DNA from: Aristolochia californica
Taxonomy: Eukaryota > Streptophyta > Magnoliopsida > Piperales > Aristolochiaceae
NCBI GenBank assembly: GCA_029961685.1
Contig: JARWKL010000007.1
Location: forward strand, 7,336,708-7,400,707
Reading direction: 5' to 3'
Length of the DNA: 64,000 nucleotides
Shown here: piece by piece, positions 49,936 through 60,569 of the stretch
How the letters are laid out: each line of letters starts with the position of its first letter
Numbering within the stretch: the stretch's first letter is position 1
Translations under genes and position numbers: made by a program
Notes under the pieces: model-generated
Seen by the model: the letters and a program-made list of their open reading frames with translations, nothing else
Told to the model about the DNA's origin: nothing
Databases searched by the model: none

Positions 49936-50262
49936 TCAAACAGAAACCAGGTCCACTCGCTTGGACTCACGCAGCAAAATCGCAGTATCCAAGACTTCAA
50001 ACCCGGAAGTGACATGAAATCTCACCAGAGCATCCAAAAAGGCTCCACAAGAATCGCCAAAAAGGACTAATTTGAAAAAGAATAGTTTGAGAATTCTCGC
50101 CGATTTGATCTCCCCTGAACGTGGATCCAACAAAGCTTCCCTCATCTTCTGAGTCCTCGGATGATACATCCACATGGTGGCGTCCATGAACTGAACGCCG
50201 TTCGCCTCACAAGCCGCCAGAATCAGATCCAACTCGGCCACGGGCTTCAGATTGAATCAGTC
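49936..50262 (-). pseudogene. Gfo/Idh/MocA oxidoreductase fragment
   Basis: The minus strand reads FNLKPVAELDLILAACEANG, then VQFMDATMWMYHPRTQKMRE and LLDPRSGEIKSARI. This is the KP-x-A motif and dimerisation-side start found in plant NAD(P)-binding oxidoreductases of the Gfo/Idh/MocA family. An in-frame stop lies just upstream of the fragment (near 50263), the Rossmann nucleotide-binding part is missing, and after KSARI the frame no longer resembles the family. It is a short gene fragment without activity. Confidence 0.7.
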
Positions 50263-50369
50263 TCGCCTTGATATATTTTAACAAAAAATCTGTTCTCTCT
50301 TCGGGTCCTATCAGCAATATCAAGTCTTCCATCTCAGCTGCAAAAGACAAGTCAGCACCTCCGGACCAA

Positions 50370-51068
50370 CTCACCAAACAATACAGAAGAGTCCAGAATG
50401 TGTAGACGTGTCCATTCTGTTATTGAGAATATTATGTATCCTTTTGTGTATAAATAGACCCTCTTGTAAAGGATTATGAATTGTTAGAACCTCGAATGAC
50501 AAAGAGCCGTTGAGCTCTGTCGTCGGGAAGGCATAGTCGAGAAGACTAAAAACAGGAGATAAAATAATTATTATTGTACCATTCATTTACAGGATATAGA
50601 TGGGGTTTTAAAGAATAAGGGGCAAAATAGTAAAATATAGTCATTACATAAAAATGAATTAATGAAATAATTAAATAAGTAAATACATTCTAATACTCCC
50701 CCTCAAGGTGGCTTATAAATGTCCTTGACAGCCATCTTGGACAACAAAGAAAAAATATGAGTAGAGGGAAGAGGTTTAGTAAACATGTCAGCTAGTTGGT
50801 ATGGAGAACGAATGGGAAGTAACTTGAGGATACCCGAAGTAACCCATTCAAGAACAAAATTGCAATCGATCTCAATATGTTTGGTACACTATTGAAATGT
50901 AGGGTTAGAAGCAATATGTATCGCAACTTGATTGTCACAGTATAGCAGCGCAGGAGAGTCGACTTTGACGTGAAAATCTTGAAGCAGTTGCTGTAACCAA
51001 ATAAGTTCACTGGCAGTTGAAGAAAGTGCTCTATATTCAGCTTCGGCGGAGGAGCGAGAGACGGTGGT
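50370..51068 (-). mobile_element. 3' end of a Copia element, interrupted
   Basis: The minus strand from 51065 leftwards reads the end of Copia RNase H: SSAEAEYRALSSTASELIWL, then LLYCDNQVAIHIASNPTFQ, one stop, TKHIEIDCNFVLEWVTSG and QLADMFTKPL. A purine tract (TTGAGGGGGAG, complement of about 50697-50708) and an LTR running to about 50370, with TATA-like CTATTTATAC, follow. The rest of this element is missing on the right because another Copia element inserted at 51069. Confidence 0.85.
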
Positions 51069-51297
51069 TGTTGAAATGTATAGCTGTATAGCGTGATCGG
51101 AGGAAACTGTATAGCGTGATTGTTTCCTCCGATCCCGTGATTGTATTCTTGATTCTATTCCTTGATTTTAGGATCTAAATTGATCCTAAAATCAACTTGT
51201 AATGTATTATAAATAGCCTCCTAACGGAGAAGAATAAACTCATCGAAAAACCATTCGTTCAATCTCTGTTATTATTTTCAGTTCTCTCTGTTTTACA
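51069..51297 (+). repeat. 5' LTR of truncated Copia element
   Basis: 229-bp LTR inferred from its TG...CA ends, the TATA-like ATTATAAATAGCC at about 51211, and the primer site immediately after. The partner LTR is not in the window. Confidence 0.8.
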
Positions 51298-51839
51298 TAG
51301 TATCACAGCAACAGAATTATTCTCTCTTTTTCGTCGCAGAAAGTCAGAGCTAAGTGCTCCTATAATCGCCGAAGGAGGAAGCCGGAGGAAGGAAAAAAAT
51401 CCGTCGGAGCTGCAAAAAAAAAAATAGAGTTCTGTAACTCCATATTCCGGTTGTCCCGACGCCAAAAGAACGTCGTCGTCGACGACGCTGACGACGGCAC
51501 CACCACCTATTCCGACTGAAGTCGACGCTCCGCTGCCGTTGCCGAAGACGAAGTGATTTATGTAGTCGGAATCACGTCGCCGACGAGTGCTGACGACGGC
51601 ACCACCACCCTGTTCCGACTGAAGCTGACGCTCCGCTGCCGTTGCCGAAGACGACGTTATTTTTTTAAACTTAGTAACTGTTCCTTTATTTTCCTGTCGA
51701 CCCAGACCGGCGGGTCGACCAAATCGGACCGAACCGGTCTAAACTCAAACCGGATCGGACCAGCACTGGAGCGGACCAGAATTGACTCCGCCCAGATCGT
51801 ATTGAACCGGACCGGATTAGAAAAAAAAAATTTAGATCA

Positions 51840-52490
51840 ATGGCCACCACTACAAGCGCATCCACCGAACTTATCCCATCACCACAGATTATAGTCCACC
51901 AAGATAATTCTGCATTTCCAACTGGAATTATCCTCGATGAGACCAATTATTCATTATGGTCCCAACTCATGGAGATGCGAATTGGCGCACGCAACAAAGC
52001 TGGATACCTCACCGGCGAAATAAAAAAACCAGCATCTGGAGATGCTAATCTTGGAGTATGGATTACTGAAAATCAAAGAGTCAAAAGTTGGCTTATTGAC
52101 TCCATGAGTCCATTGCTCATGCAGCGATTTATTCGCCTCTCCACTGCCAAGGAGATATGGGAAGCAGTATCAAAAATATTCTATGATGGATCCGATGAAA
52201 CTTGTATATTTGAGCTGAACCAGAGATCTTTTTCTACCAAACAAAGTGGTAGACCGTTATCCATGTACTACAATGAACTGGTTGCTATTTTCCAAGAGAT
52301 TGATCATAGAACTATATCTCAGGAAGGAATAGTCAAAGGGCTAATCCAGTTGCACTCTGCAATGGCTAGGCTTCGGGTTCATATTTTTCTCAGTGGGCTT
52401 GACTCCGAATTTGATCAAGTTCGTGGAGAAATTTTGCGAAAAGATCCCAAACTTGATTTGGAGAGTACATATGCATATGTCAGACGCTAA
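51840..52490 (+). pseudogene. Copia gag, truncated by a stop
   Basis: 216 codons from ATG 51840. It contains the gag fold of retrotransposons with IILDETNYSLWSQLMEMRIG and LINE-free UBN2-type LSMYYNELVAIFQEIDHRT. It ends at TAA after TYAYVRR, before the zinc knuckle (CIHCGKKRHSQHRC, near 52630, other frame). So the gag fold is open but separated from the rest of the polyprotein by a frame change. Confidence 0.85.
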
Positions 52491-52619
52491 TATCAACAGA
52501 GACAGACAATGGGGAGCTATCGCCCAGTCTCCGAGAACTCAACGATGTTGGTCAACTAAAACCAACAAGGATCATCAAGCAGTCGGAACCCTCAATCCTC
52601 TGGCAAAGGTAACAATCGT

Positions 52620-55610
52620 GTATGTATTCACTGCGGAAAAAAAAGACATTCACAACACCGGTGTTATGAGATTATTGGCTATCCGAAGTGGTGGGATTTC
52701 TCAAAAAATCCCCGTAACAAGACTGCTGGGAAAGCTATGGTGACATCCATGGAAGAGAATTAGGAGCTACCTACTGCAAATGTTGCCCATCCAGGTATTC
52801 TCGATAATGCATTAGTATTTTCTGTACATTCTAAGAATAGACCTTGGATTATTGATACAGGTGCATCTGATCACATGACAAGGGATCCCAGTCAGTTACA
52901 ATCCATCCTACCTTCTCCATAATCTGTTATTTCAACAGCCAATGGTAGTACCTCTCCTATTACTTGGGAAGGATCTGTTATATTATCCAATAATCTGACA
53001 TTAGATATTGTCCTTGTGGTTCCCTCTCTTAAATATAACCTTTTGTCTGTTAGCCAAATTACTTCCACTCTTGCTTGTACTGTAACTTTTTGGCCCTCAT
53101 TTTGTGTCTTTCAGGACATTTTAACCCGGAAGATTCTTGGTTATGGTGTTAGACGGGCAAACTCTACTATTTGGAGTTGACAGAGAACGGGGGATCGAAA
53201 ATCAGTCAGACAAATCAAGCTAGCAGTGAAGATAATGCTCAAACAACTGTATGGTTATGGCACTGACGATTAGGCCACCTTTCCTTTGGTTATCTTAAGA
53301 AATTGCGACCTCAACTTTTTTCAGGTTTGACTGATGTGCATTTTCATTGTGACACATGTGAATTGGCTAAAAACCACCGTATTGCTTATTTCCCGAGTTT
53401 GAATAAAAGTTTCGCACCTTTTACGGTTATTCATTCTGATGTTTGGGGTCCAGCCAAGATTCCCTCTATTTCTAGAGCTCGTTACTTTGTGACATTTATT
53501 GATGAATGCACTAGAATGACTTGGGTCTCTCTGCTTATCCACAAAAGTGATGTGTGTCTAGCATTTCAGAAATTCCATACAATGATACATACTCAATACC
53601 AAAAGCAGATTCGTGTTTTGCAATCTGACAATGGTACTGAGTTTGTTAATGCTTCTCTCGAAACTTTTCTGACCTCTCATGGAATTCGTCACCAGACTTC
53701 TTGCACCTATACTCCCCAACAGAATGGATTGGCAGAAAGAAAGAATAGACAACTTTTGGAAGTAGTGCGTGCCTCTCTCTTTGGCATGAACATGCCTTGA
53801 TTTTATTGGGGTGAAGCTATCGCATCTGCTGCCTACCTCATCAATCGAACACCTTCTAGAGTACTTGATTTTAAAACTCCTCTACATAAGCTGCAATCCC
53901 TGATTTCAATTCCCCATCTTCCGAATCTTGAACCCCGAATTTTTGGGTGTACCGCTTATGTTCAAATCCCAAAGATCTTGCGAAATAAACTTGATCCATG
54001 TGCCAAGCGATGTGTATTTGTTGGTTACTCTGATCTTCAAAAAGGATATCGGTGTTATGATCCACACACCAATAAGCTCCATGTGACTTTAGATGTCTCC
54101 TTCCATGAATCAGTCCCTTATTATTCAGGGGGAGTTTCTTGGACATCTCTTCAGGGGGAGAGTTCAAATGAAGAGAATGTTCCACATGAAACTAATGGAG
54201 ATGTTGAAAGAGGTGCTGAATTTATTGAGTTAGAAGCGGTGAATGAATTTTTTAAGTGTCATGATGTGCAACAAGACTGTGATTCAGTAATTTCACCCGA
54301 AGAACCCCCAGAGTTGTCCCCGTCTGCACCAACAACTAAAGAATCAACCCAGAATGTTCCTCCTCAGGTAAATACGAATCCTATGTTTGATGAGTCTAAT
54401 GAAACATGTCTTCCTACATAAAACATAACCTCTAGATATCCACAAAGATTGAATAGGGGAGTTCCAAAAAAACAGTATGAACCTGATCTTGAAGCCAAAA
54501 CCAAATACTCAATCAATAACTATGTGTCCTCCCATAGGTTGACTAAATCATATGCATTTATTGTTGATCAATTATCCAGGGTTTCTATTCCTAGTAATGT
54601 GCAGGATGCATTAGCTGATCCAAAATGGAAAAATGCGATGAACGAAGAGATGGAGGCTCTACAAAAAAATGTCACTTGGGAACTTGTTCCCCAACCTAAA
54701 GGAGTAAAAATAATTGGATGTCGATGGGTGTTCACATTGAAACTCAAACCAGATGGAAGCATTGACAGATATAAAGTTTGGCTAGTTGTAAAAGGATATA
54801 CGCAAAGGTATGGGATAGACTATCAGGATACTTTTGCACCAGTAGCTAAGATCAATACAATTCGTATTCTTATATCTATAGCAGCAAATCGAGACTGGCC
54901 TCTGCAACAATTTGACGTTAAAAATGCCTTCCTCAAAGGAGACTTAGAAGAAGAAGTCTAAATGGAACTACCACCAGGTGTAAAAATTGGTTCTTTGTCT
55001 CAAGGTAAAGTTTGTAAATTGAAGAAGTCATTGTATGGGCTGAAACAGTCACCTAGAGCATGGTTTGGGAGATTCTCGGCTACAATGGAGTTTGGTTATA
55101 AACAAAGTAACTCAGATCATACTTTGTTTATAAAACACAAAGAAGGAAAGGTAACAACATTAATTGTATATGTTGATGATATGGTCGTGACAAGAGATGA
55201 CCCAGGTGAAATGCAAGCTTTACAGGAGTATTTAGCTACTAAATTCAAAATGAAGGATCTCGGACAACTTAAGTATTTTTTGGGGATTGAAGTTGCAAGA
55301 TCGAAACATGGAGTCTTCCTTTCACAGCGAAAATATGTGTTGGATCTTCTAGCCGAAACCGGAATGCTTAACTGTAAACCAATAGAGACACCCATGGAAA
55401 TGTATCATAAACTCGGAATTCTTCCAGATCAAATTCCAGCAGACAAAGGGCGTTATCAGTGATTAGTTGGAAGATTAATCTACCTATCACACACAAGGCC
55501 CGATGTAGCATATGCAGTAAGCGTTGTGAGCCAGTTCATGCATGCACCAAGTGAAGAACATATGGAAGCAGTCTATCGGATCTTGAGATACTTAAAGAGT
55601 GCTCCAGGAA
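52620..55610 (+). pseudogene. Copia protease, integrase and reverse transcriptase, broken
   Basis: The zinc knuckle is near 52630. The protease motif WIIDTGASDHMT near 52845-52880 keeps its D-T-G-A. Integrase runs 53303-53800, with zinc ligands in CDTCELAKNHR, the core VIHSDVWGP, LQSDNGTEF and PQQNGLAERKNRQ; a stop after NMP (53798) breaks it. Reverse transcriptase runs 54600-55460, with [36 protein letters not shown], a stop at 54959, and YVDDMVV near 55169. RNase H is only begun. Fewer defects than in the element at 43144-47905. Confidence 0.9.
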
Positions 55611-56330
55611 AAAACCAAGTCTAATACTCGGCTCTGATACCATTTTAACGATAGCCTGAGTCTCTAGCAAACTCTGATAGCGGAATACTGATACCAAAGC
55701 ACTATTGCTATGATATCGACACACAGTCTCTAATAGACTTGTACACACAGCGGAAGACAACCTAGGGAAACAGGGCAGCGGAACAAGAATCTTAGGGACT
55801 GCTACCTGCCAGTCTTGTGCTACGGGCAGAGGATGACATCTACGGGCAGCGGAAAAACAATAATGACTCACACAATACTATTCCTATAGTCACACTTCGT
55901 CCGTCCTATCAGTTTACCATTAGGCTACTTTCCTGCTTCCTACCACATGTCACCGTTATGTATTCGTTTGTGTCTATTTCATAGCTATCTAGTAGGCCCA
56001 ACATGACTTCTGCTGCTACCTAGAACTTCTTCGGGGTTTGACCCTATTCCTGTCGGCTTACCACCACGTGGGCAATTCCGTCGATGCGGTCCTCACGGTC
56101 TTCAGAGGGCCCCGAGCCGTTCCTAGTAACCGTTGCGGCTCCATGGCTGCTTCAGCAGGGTAGAGCACAGCTCCGTTTCGTTTTCTACCTCAGAGCGTAG
56201 TCGGATAATTCCAAGTCTCTAGCTTCTGTCCTATTTGGCACTATTTCGATACTATTTCTTTTTTACGAGTGAATAGTAAACATGAATAGTAATCATGAAT
56301 AGTAACCATGAATACTAAAATGAACAGTAC
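55611..56330 (-). repeat. Left copy of the viral direct repeat
   Basis: Matches 63293-64000 closely, with few substitutions and one 11-base indel (extra CTAGCAAACTC-like block in the left copy near 55665). The true extent of the repeat is unknown, because the right copy leaves the window. Confidence 0.93.
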
Positions 56331-57124
56331 TTTTGAATAGTAACTTTGGAACAGTAAAAACAAACATTGTGGAGATCAATACATAGATGCGGAATATGAA
56401 CAGTAAAAACAACTACTGTGGAGATCATATTTATAAATGCGGAACATGAACAGTAAAAACAATTACTGTACGAATCACAATATTACAATCATGCGGAAAT
56501 ATAAAAAACATTGTCTAAACAAAACATAAAACATACATACCCTTAAAAAAAGGAAAGAAAAACTACTTATCTACATAACTCCCAAAGTTACCGACCGTGG
56601 CACCGGTCAGTTCTCTCTTTTCTACTCAGCCATTACGGCTGTTAAGCACATACCGTGCTTGAGGAACTTGCCGAAGAAAGATCGCCGGAAATTGCCTTCT
56701 TCTTCGGAACTAATGCTCGTCTATTGTTGAGTTGCTCCAAGTTTCGATGTCTCAACCTCTGGAGGAGCATCGTATTTATAGAGGAAGATTTTTTAGCTCT
56801 TCCACCTTCTACCCTTGATTAAAAGGTGTGTGTTTAAAGACAAAGGGTAACTTTTGTCTTTTTGGCATGTCTCTTTTGCCCATTGCATTATTACCTTTCG
56901 GCGCCGAAAGCAGGGGTAGAAATGTCTTTTCTGCTTGTGACATCATGATGATGACGTGCAGGAATCTTTTTTAGTCATCTTTGTTGACTTGGTGTAGCCG
57001 TCATTGATGACTTTTGTAGCCGACATTGAGGACTTTTGAGCCGCCTTTGCTGACTTTGTTTTCGTCGTGGTCCTAGTCTGCTGACTTGGCTGCTGACTAG
57101 TCTGTTGACGTGGCTGCTGACTGC
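55643..57124 (-). other. Viral large intergenic region and leader
   Basis: Non-coding. It contains the TATA box at 56773-56781, a leader rich in short frames, and repeats: CATGAATAGTAA-like units at 56275-56350 and a unit of about 60 bases (GTGGAGATCA to GAACAGTAAAAACAA) present about three times at 56350-56470. Confidence 0.75.
56773..56781 (-). promoter_or_regulatory. TATA box of the viral genomic promoter
   Basis: On the minus strand CTATAAATA lies about 350 bases beyond the last readable codon of ORF3 and about 1.1 kb before the primer site. This matches the place of the full-length RNA promoter in caulimovirids. Transcripts from this copy would run through the leader into Copia sequence at 55610, not into viral genes. 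Confidence 0.6.
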
Positions 57125-58600
57125 TCATTCGGACAGCTGCCTTTCTGTGCACAGTTTACAGGTGTGCTCCTTTGGAAAAGTCTTCTGGGCCATCTGGCAG
57201 AAGCTTTCCTTTGATGTTTTGCTGAAGGGGATATTTCCTCCAAGAAGTTTCTTCAACGTAGCTTCGAGACTGGTCTGGACGGTTGCCGGAGTCTCTTTAT
57301 AGCTTTTCGAGATGATCGTCAGTGGGACAGAGGTCTTGTAGACGAAGCTTCTCTTTTTCTGAATCAGCTGTTGTATGAGCTGTATCAGCTTCTTGAGCCC
57401 GTGGATACGTCTGGTTGGCCAGAGTGCTTCTGGGCAAGGCTTGGCTTTTGGAACATGTCTGAGATCATATTCCATATTTGCGTCACCTTCTTTGATGCTT
57501 TCAATAGTCACGACAGAAATGCTTGGAAACATCTTTGTGTCAGTAACAACTTCAGCAATACAGGAAACGAAATGAAGTCAAATTCCTTTACTCTTTGTTA
57601 TGGAGATGAAACTTTTGCAAGCCTCCATAATTTCCTTTGGCATTTTCTCCAATACTGATAAGTCGGTGGAGGGCAATACCATTTGTTTTATGAATCCATA
57701 TGCATAGAGCATGGATGCATATTTTGAGTCTATTTCATGACTCAGCTTCACTTGATTCCAACTGTTGCTGGGCTTAGTGGTGAAGAAGGGAGTGTTCATC
57801 CCTTGTCCAATTTGTTCATTCCATCGCTGGAATTGAACAGTATGATCGGATTCGATCTTTGAACGAACGTTGTCCACCTTTTGAGGGCGTAGCGAGGGTT
57901 CTTTAGACATAATGTCCGAAAGTTTTAAAGGTTTAAATTTCTTTAAAAACTCAAACTCATTAAAACTAGTTTTATTTGGTTTATTTAGGCTTTTCAACCT
58001 TGTAAACTCAGATGGGGTAACCAATTTTGTCTTGAATGATTTCTCATTTCTAGACAAGTCCGTTTCCATCAGGGATGGATCCGTTAAGACTTCCTTTTCA
58101 GTTCTAGACTGACAGGTAGAAGTCCCTGATTCTGATTTCAACGAAATCGTTAAAGTTTCCTTTCCAGCTCTTGACTGGCAGGTAGAAATCCCTGATTCCC
58201 CTATCTTCAGAGAAGATTGGGTTGTGATTTCCTTCTCATGCCTGGCATGACCGGTAGAAATCTCGGGTCAACCTGTGTTTATCAAAACACTAAAGTCATC
58301 CGTCTGCTGATTAGCTGACGTTGTGGCTTCCTTTTCTCGCGATGGAGATCCGGTAGAAGTCCCGGAGGAGCTTGGCATTTCATGCCGTTGAGTGAGTTCT
58401 TTTAACTCTTCGGTTAATTCTTTAACCTTGAGTTGTAAGACTTCTCCACTTAACTCGTAACGGGCACAATTCTCTTGTATGTCTCCTCGTTCTGAAAGAA
58501 CTAAAAGACTGTCGAATAGTGACTGTAGGGTTGAGAGCAATACCGTGAGTGTGGCAATTGCTGCTGCTAGGTCCGTTAGGGTGCTGTTGAGGGGATCCAT
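57125..58600 (-). pseudogene. Viral ORF3, unrecognised, broken
   Basis: Starts at ATG 58600, one base after the polymerase stop (58602-58604). The first part (58268-58600, 110 codons) has a hydrophobic N-terminal repeat-like stretch and a predicted coiled coil (VLQLKVKELTEELKELTQRH), ending at a TGA. Coding-like sequence continues in other frames at 57578-58141 and 57125-57532. The position after polymerase corresponds to the transactivator gene in caulimoviruses and to the unknown ORF2 of florendovirus-type genomes, but I recognise neither family here, nor a movement-protein motif. About 490 residues if it were open. Confidence 0.65.
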
Positions 58601-58601
58601 T

Positions 58602-60569
58602 TTACCTGTCTGTAACACAAGAAAATTCTCGAGTAAGAGTGTCAGGTAAATAGTTTTTATCTCCTTTAATGTGTTCAACAGTAAAAGAGAATTGAAAGAA
58701 CCATTGCTGCCAACGGAGTAACCTTCCGCGACAAAGTGAATCTTCTAAATTTCTTGTCATAAAACCGACAAAATTTTTACAGTCAGTTCTTACCAGAAAT
58801 TCTTTGGGAGCGAGATAAATATAAAACTTTTTTATCCCATTCTTTACTGCTAAAATTTCTTTTTCATAAGAATGATAGTTTGTTTCAGCAGATGAAAATG
58901 TTCCTGATGTATATTTGCATATTCTTTCAGAATCATTGATTTTGCATTTTAGGACTGCTGCCCAAGTGTGATCAGAGGCGTCAGTTTCTAAAATCAGATT
59001 TGCATCTGGATCGGGTAGAGTTAACACTGGGAGGTGTTTCATCATTTGTTTGATCCAGATTACTTCAAGACTATCAGTGGGTGTCCATTCCCATTTGACG
59101 TCTTTCTTTAGTTTCTTTTGAAGGGGTTTCCTAATTTCTGCTAAATTCTGTATGAATTGTTCAGCATATGTTAGGCATCCTAAGAAACGTTGAAGTTGTT
59201 TTATATCTTCAATTTCATTCGGGAAAGCAGCTAGTTTTTCCAGAATATGATTTTGAAGAATGATTTCTCCTTTTGAGATGTTTAGACCTAAGAAATCTAT
59301 CTTGGTTTTAAACAACTCTGATTTCTTTTTGCTGAGTGCTATCCCAGCATTTTTTAAGGCATTTAAGACCTTCAGTAATTGCTCTTTATGTTGATCCTTG
59401 GTTTCTGAAAAGACTAGGATATCATCAACATAAACTAAGCAAAATTTAAAGAATGGTTTGAGGATATCATCCATTCTTTTTTGAAATATGTTAGGTGCTT
59501 GTTTTAACCCAAAGGGCATTACAAGCCACTCATAATGTCCTGAAGGACAACTGAATGCAGTTAGGGGAATAGCTCTTTCGGTTAGACAAATTTGCCAAAA
59601 CCCAGATTTGCAATCAAATTTAGAAAACCATTGTTTTCCTCTTATGGCAGCTATTAATCTTTCTTTGTTAGGAAGATAGTAGCCATCCATTTTTGTGGCT
59701 TCATTAACTTTTTTATAGTTAATGACCATTCGAGCTTTTCCTCGTTTTATCTCTGCATGATTTTGTACCAGGAAAGCAGGAGATGTATGTGGAGAATGAC
59801 TTGCGTGGATTAAACCTTGAGCCAGCAAATCATTTATCTGTGTTGAGAATTCTTCAACATCAGAAGGAGTATAAACCATAGGTTTTTCTCGGATTTCCTT
59901 TTCAGGATCAAGAAGTTCGAGGTCGGCATATGGTTTTTGTTTATGCCACCATTCTAAGGGTTTCTCAGAACAAGTGGATTCTAGAAGTTGCTGAACTTCA
60001 GATTCACAGGACTCAGCGAGGAGTAGAGTTTCTAAGGGAGGAATCTCATCACCAGGCTTGCTGCGTTTTTTGAAGACCTGATGGAGGACAGCTCCATTGC
60101 CAGAAATGGCATAGGCTTCAGTGGGTTTTACTGCGTAGACAAAGACAGCAGTATTATCGATTTCACGTCGAGTGCGACATCGAAGTTTATAGTAGGCTGG
60201 TGTTTGCTCTACAGGGGCATGAAACATGAGCCATTCATTTCCTAGGACTAAATCTGGTCCTGAATTTATGTTTGCTCCTAAACTAATGAGTTTTGGAATC
60301 ATAAACTTTTCACCTCCAATGTCGAGATGAATGTTGCGGGCTTCGTCAGGAAGAGAGATAGTTTCCCCGGAGCCAACTGTTACTTGAAGGGGTGCTGCAA
60401 GTGCTTTCCATAGATCTGTGGGAAGTAAATTTTGTCTAGCTAGACAATATGAACTTCTTGTATCTACGAGAGCGTGTATATGGAATTTGATATATCCGGG
60501 TAGTTTAAGCATGACCGTGATATAAGAATTTCCAGATGCAACATGCTCTGCGTTTATGCGGATACTCAT
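58602..60569 (-). CDS. Viral protease-reverse transcriptase-RNase H polyprotein
   Basis: 655 codons without interruption. Its ATG (60567-60569) overlaps the ORF1 stop as ATGA. Residues 33-40 carry the aspartic protease motif, but read D-T-R-S rather than D-T-G-S at 36-39; the Gly is normally needed in the active-site loop, so processing is probably lost. Reverse transcriptase covers about 230-450, with the catalytic YVDD at 380-383, and is followed by the connection region and RNase H, with Asp530, Glu571 and Asp596 as likely metal ligands. The whole is closest in layout to Caulimoviridae polymerase. An open frame this long in an otherwise broken copy suggests recent integration or chance. 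Confidence 0.92.
   Translation of the reverse strand: MSIRINAEHVASGNSYITVMLKLPGYIKFHIHALVDTRSSYCLARQNLLPTDLWKALAAPLQVTVGSGETISLPDEARNIHLDIGGEKFMIPKLISLGANINSGPDLVLGNEWLMFHAPVEQTPAYYKLRCRTRREIDNTAVFVYAVKPTEAYAISGNGAVLHQVFKKRSKPGDEIPPLETLLLAESCESEVQQLLESTCSEKPLEWWHKQKPYADLELLDPEKEIREKPMVYTPSDVEEFSTQINDLLAQGLIHASHSPHTSPAFLVQNHAEIKRGKARMVINYKKVNEATKMDGYYLPNKERLIAAIRGKQWFSKFDCKSGFWQICLTERAIPLTAFSCPSGHYEWLVMPFGLKQAPNIFQKRMDDILKPFFKFCLVYVDDILVFSETKDQHKEQLLKVLNALKNAGIALSKKKSELFKTKIDFLGLNISKGEIILQNHILEKLAAFPNEIEDIKQLQRFLGCLTYAEQFIQNLAEIRKPLQKKLKKDVKWEWTPTDSLEVIWIKQMMKHLPVLTLPDPDANLILETDASDHTWAAVLKCKINDSERICKYTSGTFSSAETNYHSYEKEILAVKNGIKKFYIYLAPKEFLVRTDCKNFVGFMTRNLEDSLCRGRLLRWQQWFFQFSFTVEHIKGDKNYLPDTLTREFSCVTDR

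Larger units (their letters stand above)
51069..55610 (+). mobile_element. Copia element, 3' part cut off by viral insertion
   Basis: The 5' LTR (51069-51297, TGTTGAAAT to TTTTACA) is followed at once by a primer site TAGTATCACAGC (two changes from the tRNA-iMet site). Gag, protease, integrase and reverse transcriptase follow on the plus strand. The coding sequence stops abruptly at 55610 in early RNase H, after [13 protein letters not shown], where the pararetrovirus begins. RNase H remainder and the 3' LTR should lie beyond the viral array, outside the window. It is inserted into the minus-strand Copia element on its left. Confidence 0.92.
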
